A stretch of 64,000 nucleotides of DNA from RHKX01 sp963839535 (lineage in GTDB: Bacteria > Actinomycetota > Thermoleophilia > Solirubrobacterales > 70-9): the NCBI GenBank assembly GCA_963839535.1, contig CAWIVF010000013.1:186001-250000 (forward strand), given 5' to 3'. The translations under genes and the position numbers were made by a program. Below, in pieces: positions 55,555 to 64,000 of the stretch (position 1 is its first letter; each line of letters starts with the position of its first letter). Under the pieces are notes generated by a model. The model was not told the DNA's origin, ran no database searches, and worked only from the letters and a program-made list of their open reading frames with translations.

Positions 55555-58329
55555 TCATCCGCCGAGCAGCTCCCGCATGACGGCGGTGGCGATCGGTCCC
55601 GCGGTGTCGCCACCGAAGCAGCCGGTGCAGCGCTCGACCGTCGTCGCGATCGCAATCTGCGGGTCATCGACCGGAGCGAAGCCGATGAACCAGACCTGGT
55701 TGAGGCCCGCCTCGACGTCGATCTCCGCCGTTCCGGTCTTGCCGGCGAACGGGGTGCCGCCGAGGTCCCCGGCGAGGGCCGTCGCGGTGCCCTCGTCGAC
55801 CACGCTGGTCATCATCTCCGCCAGCGCTGCGGCCGACTCCTCGCTCATGACCTCGCTCTGCTCCTCCGGGTCGAGCTCCTCGGTCGTCCGTCCGTCGGGA
55901 TCCTTGATCGCCTCGACCAGCGTCGGCCGCATCAGGGTCCCGCTGTTGGCGACCGTCGCGGCGACCTGCGCCATCTGCATCGGCGAGGCGAGCAGCGAGC
56001 CCTCCTCGCCGCCCTGGCCGATCGCCACGCGGGCGATGTCGAAGCCGGAGTCGACCAGCTCGCTGCCGCCGTCCTTCTGCAGGGCGTAGATGCCGCTCGG
56101 GGCCTTCTGGTCGTCGGGCAGCTCCACGTCGGGGTCCTGGAGGAAGCCGAAGCGCTCCATGTACTCGAGCAGCGTGTCCTCGCCGAGCTGCTCGCCGACC
56201 TGCGCCCAGTAGGTGTTGACGGAGTTGGTCAGCGCCGTCCGCATGGGGATGTCGCCGAACGACTGGTTCCCGGAGTTGGCGAGGTCGACGCCGCTGAACT
56301 CCTGGGGAGAGTCCGCGTTGAGGACCGACTCGGGCGTGAACTCGCCGGAGTCGAGCGCCGCGGCCGCGGTGACGACCTTCATCGTCGAGCCCGGCGGGTA
56401 GGTCGACTGCACGGTGCGGTCGAAGAGCGGCGAGTCGGTGCCGTCGGCCGCGAGCTTCGCGAGCGTCTCCGCGTCGGCGTTGGGGTCGTAGCCCGGCGTG
56501 CTCGCCATCACCTTGACGGCGCCGGTCTGCGGCTCGATCGCGACGACCGCGCCGGGGCTCGCCTGCTGGCCGAGCAGGTCCATGGCAACGCGCTGCGCTC
56601 CCGCGTCGAGGGTCGTGACGATGTCGGAGCCCTCCTGCGAGCGGCCGCGGATCTGGTCGAGCAGGGTGACGAACTCGTTCTCGTCGCCGGTGAGCACCGC
56701 CTCCTCGGCCCGCTCGAAGCCCGAGGACTGGTCGATCAGGCTGTAGCCGATCGGGTTGCCGAAGAGGCTCCCCTGCGGGTAGCGGCGGATGTAGCGGAGG
56801 TCGTCGCCCTTCCCCTTGGGTGTGCTCTCGGCGATCACCTCGCCGTCGGAGGAGATGATCCGCCCGCGCTCGACCTGCTGGGCCTCGAGCAGCGGGCGCT
56901 TGTTCTCGGCGTTCGCCTGCAGGTCCTCGGCATCGAAGACCGACCAGTTGCTCGTGAAGCCGACCAGCAGTGCGAAGAGCACGAGGATGCCGAGGAAGAG
57001 CCGGTGATCGGGGCGTTCATCGCAGCCACCCGCCGATTCGGCGAGCTGGCGCCGGGCACGATCGGAGATCAGCAGCAGCAGCGCGAGCAGGACCATGTTG
57101 GCGAGGACCGAGCTGCCGCCGTAGCTGACGAAGGGCAGGGTGACGCCGGTCAGGGGAATCACCCGGATCACGCCGCCGATGATCACGAACGCCTGCAGCG
57201 CGAAGACCGCCGTCAGTCCCGCCGCGAGCAGCTTCGAGAACCCGTCGTCGGCGATCGTCGCGATCTTGAACCCGCGCGCCGCGATCAGCAGGTAGATCAG
57301 GATCACGCCGCAGCCGCCGAAGAGGCCGAGCTCGTTGACGATCAGCGCGTAGATGAAGTCCGTCTGGACCTCAGGGATCAGCGTGCCGGCCGCGCCCGGC
57401 GCCTTGAGCAGGGACTCGCCGATGCCCTGGCCGAAGAGCCCGCCGTCAGCCTGCGCGAACATCGCCTGCAGCACCTGGTACCCGGTGCCGTCGGGGTCGG
57501 AGTAGGGATCGAGCCAGATGTCGATCCGGTCCTGCACGTGGCCGACCGTCGTGGCGAAGAACCAGGCGCCGACGAGGAACATCACCAGCCCGATCAGGAC
57601 GAATGAGATCCGGTTGGTCGCCACGTAGATCAGCGCGAGGAAGGCGCCGAAGAACATCAGCGAGCTGCCCAGGTCGCGGATGAAGACGAGCAGGACCATC
57701 GCCGCTCCCCAGACGACCAGCATCGGCCCGAGGTGCTTGAGCGGCGGCAGGGTGATCCCGGCGATCCGCTTGGCCCCCACGACCAGCACCTCGCGATGCT
57801 CGCGCAGGTAGCTCGCCAGGAACACGACGACCGCGAGCTTGCCGAACTCGGCGGGCTGGAACGCGAGCGGGCCGATGTCGACGCCGAGGTAGGCGCCGTT
57901 GACCTGCGCGCCGATCACCGGCGCGCGAGGCAGCATCAGCAGGATCAGGCCACCGGTGACGATCAGGTAGCGGTAGCGCTCGAGGATGTGGAAGTCCCTG
58001 AGGAAGACGATCGTCGCCATGAACAGCGCGAGCCCGGCGACGAACCAGTTGGCCTGGTCGCGCGCCAGCGATTCATCGATCCGGTAGAGCATCACCAGCC
58101 CGATCGCGGCCAGCAGGGCGACCAGCGGGAACAGGTAGGGGTCGGCGTTGGGCAGCCGGAAGCGGAGGAAGATGTGCGCGGCGACGCAGATCGCGAAGAA
58201 GTACGCGCCGAAGATCAGGCTCGTGTTGTCGAGATCGTTGCCGCGGACGACGAGAACCGCGGCGAAGCCGGCGATCAGCAGGCCCGCCACCGGGAACAGC
58301 CCCAGCAGCTCCCGGTTACGCGCGCTCAA
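55555..58329 (-). CDS. SEDS polymerase (RodA/FtsW) and class B PBP in one open frame
   Basis: A 924-residue reading frame with no interruption. Residues ~1-430 are a 10-helix SEDS glycosyltransferase (NGAYLGVDIGPLAFQPAEFG, DLGSSLMFFGAF, VNELGLFGG, PFVSYGGSSVLANM). Residues ~445-924 are a class B transpeptidase: TM anchor (HRLFLGILVLFALLVGFTSN), dimerisation/linker region, SxxK in YPPGSTMKVV, SxN in TNSVNTYWAQ, KTG in GKTGTAE. At the junction (57017-57020) another frame has ATGA with an N-terminus typical of separate PbpA, so either a real fusion or two one-base deletions. Start TTG 58329 overlaps the phosphatase stop. Confidence 0.9.
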   Translation of the reverse strand: MSARNRELLGLFPVAGLLIAGFAAVLVVRGNDLDNTSLIFGAYFFAICVAAHIFLRFRLPNADPYLFPLVALLAAIGLVMLYRIDESLARDQANWFVAGLALFMATIVFLRDFHILERYRYLIVTGGLILLMLPRAPVIGAQVNGAYLGVDIGPLAFQPAEFGKLAVVVFLASYLREHREVLVVGAKRIAGITLPPLKHLGPMLVVWGAAMVLLVFIRDLGSSLMFFGAFLALIYVATNRISFVLIGLVMFLVGAWFFATTVGHVQDRIDIWLDPYSDPDGTGYQVLQAMFAQADGGLFGQGIGESLLKAPGAAGTLIPEVQTDFIYALIVNELGLFGGCGVILIYLLIAARGFKIATIADDGFSKLLAAGLTAVFALQAFVIIGGVIRVIPLTGVTLPFVSYGGSSVLANMVLLALLLLISDRARRQLAESAGGCDERPDHRLFLGILVLFALLVGFTSNWSVFDAEDLQANAENKRPLLEAQQVERGRIISSDGEVIAESTPKGKGDDLRYIRRYPQGSLFGNPIGYSLIDQSSGFERAEEAVLTGDENEFVTLLDQIRGRSQEGSDIVTTLDAGAQRVAMDLLGQQASPGAVVAIEPQTGAVKVMASTPGYDPNADAETLAKLAADGTDSPLFDRTVQSTYPPGSTMKVVTAAAALDSGEFTPESVLNADSPQEFSGVDLANSGNQSFGDIPMRTALTNSVNTYWAQVGEQLGEDTLLEYMERFGFLQDPDVELPDDQKAPSGIYALQKDGGSELVDSGFDIARVAIGQGGEEGSLLASPMQMAQVAATVANSGTLMRPTLVEAIKDPDGRTTEELDPEEQSEVMSEESAAALAEMMTSVVDEGTATALAGDLGGTPFAGKTGTAEIDVEAGLNQVWFIGFAPVDDPQIAIATTVERCTGCFGGDTAGPIATAVMRELLGG

Positions 58330-59636
58330 CCCCCGCCCCCGGCGGGGTCGACGGTCTCGGGCGGGGTGTCCGAGGACCCCGCCGCGCCGCCGCCGGAGCC
58401 GCTGATCGCCGCGCCGGTCTGCGCTGCGGCCGCGGCGTTCTCGAGGTCCTCGATCAGCGACTCGGCGTCGTCGCGCGAGCGCAGGTCGTGGTCGACGGCG
58501 ACCTCCCTGCGCTCCTCGGGCAGCTGCTCGAGCGTGATCGCGCTGGGCGTGACCTCGGAGTAGAGCTCGACCCCGAGCGGCAGCTCGTACGGCAGGCCGC
58601 GGTAGAGGCCGACCTTGCCGTCGTCGTCGACGCCGAGGAAGTAGACCTGGCGCATGCCGAAGATCGCCGCGGCGAGGACCGCCGCCAGCACGAGCAGGCC
58701 GAGGAGGACCTTCAGGACGGTTCGCCCGCGACCGCGGCGGGACTTCGGGGGCGGGGGCGTCGCCCGCGTGGCGGAGGAGGTCCCGGTGTCGGGGCGACGG
58801 GAACGCGTCGAGGAGGCGTGCTCGGCGGCGGCGGCCTTGACCGCGTCGGCGGTCAGCCCGCCCTCCTCGGCGCTCGCCCCGATCAGGGTCGCGCCCTCGT
58901 CGACGCCGTCCGCGTCGGCGCCGGCGTCCTCCACCCGGAAGAGGACGACGGTGATGTTGTCGCGGCCGCCGCGATCGTTGGCGGCGCGGATCAGCCGGCG
59001 CGCGGTTCGCTTGAGGTCGCCCTCGCGGGCGAGGATCGCGGCGACGTCCTCGTCGGCGAGCATCGTCGTCAGGCCGTCGGAGCAGAGCAGGATCACGTCG
59101 CCCGGCCGCGCCTGGAAGGTCATCGTGTCCACCTTGACCTTGGGCTCGGGACCGAGGGCCCGGGTGATCACCGAGCGCTGCGGATGCTCCGCCGCCTGGT
59201 CGCGCGTCAGGCGTCCCTGCCGGCGCAGCTCCTCGACCAGCGAGTGGTCGTTGGTGATCTGCTTGAGCTTGCGGTCGCGCCATACGTAGGCGCGGCTGTC
59301 GCCGACGTGACCGAAGCTGATCTCGTCGCCGTGGACCATCGCCGCGGTCAGGGTCGTCCCCATCCCCGAGCGGGAGCTGTCGCCCTGCGCGAGGTCGAAG
59401 ATCCGCTTGTTGGCGAGCTGCGCGGTGGAGCGGAGGAGCTCCTCCGGCGGGTACTCGTCGCCGCGGATCGCCTCGAACGCTTCGACCGCGACCTTGGAGG
59501 CGACCTCCCCGGCCTGCGCGCCGCCCATCCCGTCGGCGACCGCGAACAGGGGCGAGCGGGAGAAGTAGGAGTCCTCGTTCGCCTCCCGCTGGCGGCCGGT
59601 GTCGCTCAGCTGGACGGCCTCGACGACCTCCAGCAT
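58326..59636 (-). CDS. pstP: PP2C-type Ser/Thr phosphatase with TM tail
   Basis: Counteracts the kinases of the cluster. 436 residues: PP2C domain with metal ligands in VADGMGGAQAGEV, LLCSDGLTTML and GGRDNITVVLF; then a linker, a TM helix (VLLGLLVLAAVLAAAIFGMR) and an extracytoplasmic tail of ~110 residues. Intact frame. Start ATG 59636 overlaps the fhaB stop (TGATG). Confidence 0.95.
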   Translation of the reverse strand: MLEVVEAVQLSDTGRQREANEDSYFSRSPLFAVADGMGGAQAGEVASKVAVEAFEAIRGDEYPPEELLRSTAQLANKRIFDLAQGDSSRSGMGTTLTAAMVHGDEISFGHVGDSRAYVWRDRKLKQITNDHSLVEELRRQGRLTRDQAAEHPQRSVITRALGPEPKVKVDTMTFQARPGDVILLCSDGLTTMLADEDVAAILAREGDLKRTARRLIRAANDRGGRDNITVVLFRVEDAGADADGVDEGATLIGASAEEGGLTADAVKAAAAEHASSTRSRRPDTGTSSATRATPPPPKSRRGRGRTVLKVLLGLLVLAAVLAAAIFGMRQVYFLGVDDDGKVGLYRGLPYELPLGVELYSEVTPSAITLEQLPEERREVAVDHDLRSRDDAESLIEDLENAAAAAQTGAAISGSGGGAAGSSDTPPETVDPAGGGG

Positions 59637-60124
59637 CAGCCGTAGCCCTCGTCGTGCTCGAACTCGAAGCGCAGCTCGGTGTCGCCGATGCGGATCGTGT
59701 CCATGTCGCGCAGCACCGACTCGCCGTTCAGGTCACCGTCGTTCAGATACGTGCCGTTGGTCGAGTTCAGGTCCTCGACGAAGTACTCGTTGCCGCGACT
59801 GTGGACGCGGCAGTGGATCCCGGAGGCGTAGCGGTCCTCGATCCGGACGTCGGCCTCGGCGTCGCGGCCGATCGTGACCCCGCCGAACAGGTCGATGCGC
59901 TCCCCGGGAGTCAGCCCGCCGCCCGTCACCGCGATCAGGTTCGCGTCGGTGGCCGGCGACCGGCCGCCCACGACCGCGTGCATCCCGGTGCCGTCGGGCG
60001 CGGCGCCGACGCCGCGACTGCCGCGCAGGTCCTTCAGCGCGCTGCGCGCGATCACGAGCAGGAAGAGGTAGAGGACGCCGAGGAAGGCGAACTTCAGGGC
60101 TACTGCGGCGGGATCAGCTTCCAT
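59636..60124 (-). CDS. fhaB: FHA-domain protein (FhaB/FipA type)
   Basis: A 162-residue protein: N-terminal TM helix (LKFAFLGVLYLFLLVIARSA), linker, and a C-terminal forkhead-associated domain (VTIGRDAEADVRIEDRYASG and the NSTNGTYLND loop). It binds phospho-Thr on kinases and division proteins; partners in the cluster are the kinases and the SEDS/PBP. Confidence 0.94.
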   Translation of the reverse strand: MEADPAAVALKFAFLGVLYLFLLVIARSALKDLRGSRGVGAAPDGTGMHAVVGGRSPATDANLIAVTGGGLTPGERIDLFGGVTIGRDAEADVRIEDRYASGIHCRVHSRGNEYFVEDLNSTNGTYLNDGDLNGESVLRDMDTIRIGDTELRFEFEHDEGYG

Positions 60125-60157
60125 CGCGGCGCCTCGCTCTCGGGTCGCGGTCGATGC

Positions 60158-60928
60158 TCACTGCTCGATGTCGAACGTGAACGAGACTGTGCCGAGGGAT
60201 ACGTCGTCGCCGGGTGAGAGCCGCGAGGTGTCGACGCGGCGGCCGTTCACCTTGACCCCGTTGGTCGAGCCGAGGTCGACGATCTGCCAGTCGCCGTTGG
60301 AGTTGCGCCGCAGCTCGGCGTGGCGGCGGGAGACGTTGTGGTCGTCGAAGACGCAATCGCAATCGCGCGAGCGGCCGAGTACCGAGACCGGGCCGTCGAG
60401 CACGTAGCGACGGTCGTTGAGCGAGACGATCGCCCGGGTCTGCGTCAGCGGAGCGGCCGGCTTGCGGCTGCCGCGCGGGTCCTTCTGCTTGACCGGAGCC
60501 GAGTAGACCATCGTGTGGCCGTGCTGCCCCTGCTCGCCGGTGTCGCCCTTGCGGACCGGGGGCTTGACCAGCCGCGGCTGGATCCCGAACTCGCCGAGGC
60601 GCAGCCGCTCGTCGACCTCGATCATCACCTCGGGCCGGGTGAGCAGCGCGTAGTCCTGGCGGCGGGCGTGCTCGAGCAGGTAGGCGGAGAGCTCCTGCGA
60701 GAGCGAGCGCGTGTAGCCCTCGAGGCGCTCGTGGTCCTCGGTGGAGAGCCAGACGGTGTAGCTGTTCGGGGCGTAGGTCTGGGAGACGGACGCCGTCTTG
60801 TGGGAGTCCATCTCCTTCGCGAGCTTGCGGGCGATCTCCACAGGCTGAACCTGGGAGCTGAAGGCGCGACTGAAGACGCCCTCGACGAGCCCCTCGATCC
60901 TCGCTTCGAGATTACGTAGAACGCTCAT
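60158..60928 (-). CDS. fhaA: FHA-domain protein with DUF3662 (FhaA type)
   Basis: A 256-residue protein: DUF3662 N-terminal domain (NLEARIEGLVEGVFSRAFSS), linker and C-terminal FHA domain with SVLGRSRDCDCVFDDHNVSR and DLGSTNGVKVNGRRV. In mycobacteria it binds phosphorylated MviN and regulates peptidoglycan synthesis; the same role is inferred. It heads the fha/pstP/SEDS part of the cluster. Confidence 0.95.
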   Translation of the reverse strand: MSVLRNLEARIEGLVEGVFSRAFSSQVQPVEIARKLAKEMDSHKTASVSQTYAPNSYTVWLSTEDHERLEGYTRSLSQELSAYLLEHARRQDYALLTRPEVMIEVDERLRLGEFGIQPRLVKPPVRKGDTGEQGQHGHTMVYSAPVKQKDPRGSRKPAAPLTQTRAIVSLNDRRYVLDGPVSVLGRSRDCDCVFDDHNVSRRHAELRRNSNGDWQIVDLGSTNGVKVNGRRVDTSRLSPGDDVSLGTVSFTFDIEQ

Positions 60929-60989
60929 GGGAGATGGGTCGTCGCGCGCCGGCTCGGTCCCCGCCGGCACGCGAGGGACGGCTGGAATC

Positions 60990-62711
<1,722 letters not shown>

Positions 62712-62754
62712 GAGTTCGATTTCGCCAAGCCAAGCGGTCTTCCTGCGAACGAGA

Positions 62755-62840
62755 CACCTCCGGGGAAATGCTCCGCTTCGCGTCCGCTTCCCCGGGAGGG
62801 GGCCCCACCGTGGCGGGAGATCCTGGCGTTGGAGGGCGGT
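62755..62840. repeat. Half copy of the 180-bp palindromic element
   Basis: Contains CTCCGCTTCGCGTCC (62771-62785) and 29 bases identical to the right arm of the 2510-2689 element, then a similar GGCCCCACCG...GGGAGATCCTG stretch. CCGGGGAA and TTCCCCGG can form an 8-bp stem around the core. The TAGATAA terminus is missing, and only one unit is present. It fills most of the 151-bp gap between the kinase gene and the partial gene at 62863. Confidence 0.7.
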
Positions 62841-62862
62841 GGCTCTAGCCGGAGGTATTGTC

Positions 62863-64000
62863 ATGCTTCTGGCGAAAGGCCCGGAAGCCGTGGACTTCTT
62901 CGACGACGACGACGCAGAGCAGCCGCCCCGGAGACGGGACAGGCCTGCACCCGCCGGCGGACCGCCGGGCGCCGGTCATCCCCCCACGCGCCAGCAGGTC
63001 CGCGCTCGCCAGGCCGCCCTCGCGATCGGCGCGATCGTGATGCTGATCCTGATCGTGATCGCCTTCCGCGGCTGCCTCGACGCCCGCAAGGACCGCTCGT
63101 TCCAGAACTACGTCAACGACCTGAGCTCGATCACCTCCGAGACCGACCAGCTGAGCCAGCAGTTCTTCGGCCGCCTCACCGGCGAGAGCGGCAGCCAGCT
63201 CGACGGCCTCGACTTCGAGTCGGAGGTCCGCACCGACCTCGGCACCTCGCAGGGGCTGATGGACCGCGCCGCCGCCTCGACGCCCCCGGCGAGGTCGAGG
63301 AGGCGCAGGGCCTGATCGAGATCTCCTTCGAGCTCCGCCACGACGCCCTCGAGGGCGTCTCGTCCCAGCTGAGCAAGCTCAGCGGCAGCGAGGCGAAGGA
63401 CGCATCCGACGTGATCTACACGCAGATGAAGGTCCTCTCGGCCAGCGACATCCTCTACGCCCGCGCCCGCGACCAGATCGAGCAGGCGCTCGAGGACCAG
63501 GAGGTCGTGGTCGAGGACGGCGTCCCCGACAGCCAGTTCCTCCCGGACCCCGACCAAGGACTTCGACTTCCTCAACCCCGACGACGTGGCGGCGGCCTTC
63601 TCCAGCGTCGCGACCAGCACCGGCGGGGACGCGCTCGCCGGCGCTGCGGGGGCGAACTGCGACCCCGGCGACAACGGGGTGCACGGGATGGCGATCGTCT
63701 CCACGATCGGCCTGCCCTCGGGCGTCGCGCTCGACCCGAACACGACCGTGGCGGCAACGGGCGACACCGAGATCCAGGTCGACGTCCAGAACGGCGGCGA
63801 CAGCGAGGAGACCGACATCGAGGTCTCCGTCAGCGGCGACGGGATCGAGGGCAGCGAGACGATCGACTCGATCGCCTCCCAGGAGGTCCAGTCGATTCCG
63901 ATCAAGCTGACCCCCGCGCCGAAGTCAGGCGAGACGGTCAGCCTCGACGTCGAGGTCGCGACGGTCTGCGGCGAGAAGATCGCCGACAACAACAAGGCCA
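62863..64000 (+). CDS. Membrane-anchored CARDB-like protein (3' end outside window), two frameshifts
   Basis: More than 370 residues and incomplete. N-terminal acidic/Pro-rich cytoplasmic part (VDFFDDDDAEQPPRRR), one TM helix (ALAIGAIVMLILIVIAFRGC), helical extracellular region (NDLSSITSETDQLSQQFFGR), then a beta-sandwich region with TEIQVDVQNGGDSEETDIEV, the pattern of CARDB adhesion-like domains. Frame changes near 63290 and 63555. ATG 62863 follows GGAGG by 9 nt. Function unknown. Confidence 0.7.

Noticed and set aside
55528..57606. Very long plus-strand open frame opposite the SEDS/PBP gene
   Set aside because: Arg/Asp/Glu/Val-rich translation with no domain pattern; it is a GC-driven shadow of the minus-strand gene, which has all catalytic motifs.

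Overview
The window is high-GC actinobacterial chromosome. Gene content and style (fhaA-fhaB-pstP-SEDS/PBP-pknB cluster, NHL and TolB-like secreted propellers with RTX-like tails, Abi-alpha/MpaB pair, many GTG/TTG starts) fit Thermoleophilia/Solirubrobacterales best; this placement is inference, since no rRNA is present. Coding density is very high and most intergenic gaps are under 150 bp. Two tRNA-Ala genes (anticodons TGC and CGC) are present; there is no CRISPR array, no transposase and no recognisable prophage.

Layout. 1-4.8 kb: end of an acyl-CoA dehydrogenase, an alpha/beta hydrolase, a small secreted protein, a 180-bp palindromic repeat element, then an autoregulated-looking TetR gene overlapping a cytochrome P450. 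4.8-13.5 kb: SAM methyltransferase, lipoate synthase, rhomboid protease, small membrane proteins, a decayed PD-(D/E)XK-like nuclease beside tRNA-Ala, glutamate dehydrogenase, an acidic protein, a diguanylate cyclase and a second tRNA-Ala. 13.6-23.9 kb: secreted repeat proteins, an SDR-like protein with an atypical active site, a GNAT, a PucR-type regulator and a trypsin-like protease. 24-36.7 kb: AMP-forming acyl-CoA ligase, Abi-alpha and MpaB-like genes in tandem, a lipoprotein, a CDP-alcohol phosphatidyltransferase, a penicillin-acylase-type Ntn hydrolase, metF, a hydrolase, a DUF3105 protein, a PGRP-type amidase and two acyltransferases.

36.7-47.7 kb is a surface-polysaccharide locus: phosphoglycosyl transferase, three glycosyltransferases, Wzx-like flippase, O-antigen-ligase/Wzy-like protein, three small membrane-anchored proteins (two with LytR_C domains) and a CapD/WbpM-type dehydratase. 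It is followed by DedA, undecaprenyl-diphosphatase (lipid-carrier recycling), purM, a DsbA-like protein and a Ser/Thr kinase. 52.7-62.7 kb is the cell-wall/division signalling cluster, transcribed leftwards: multi-TM kinase, fhaA, fhaB, PP2C phosphatase, a SEDS polymerase joined in frame to a class B PBP, PASTA kinase pknB and ddl. A half copy of the palindromic repeat and a partial membrane protein close the window.

Two window-wide patterns matter when using this annotation. First, about 40 single-base frameshifts, mostly +1 in G/C contexts, break genes that must be intact in a living cell (purM, metF, uppP, the flippase), so most are probably sequence errors; broken genes are annotated as whole spans. 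Second, at least thirteen start codons lie 6-9 nt downstream of a TANNNT -10-like box with no room for a Shine-Dalgarno, indicating leaderless transcription; these boxes were used to choose starts.
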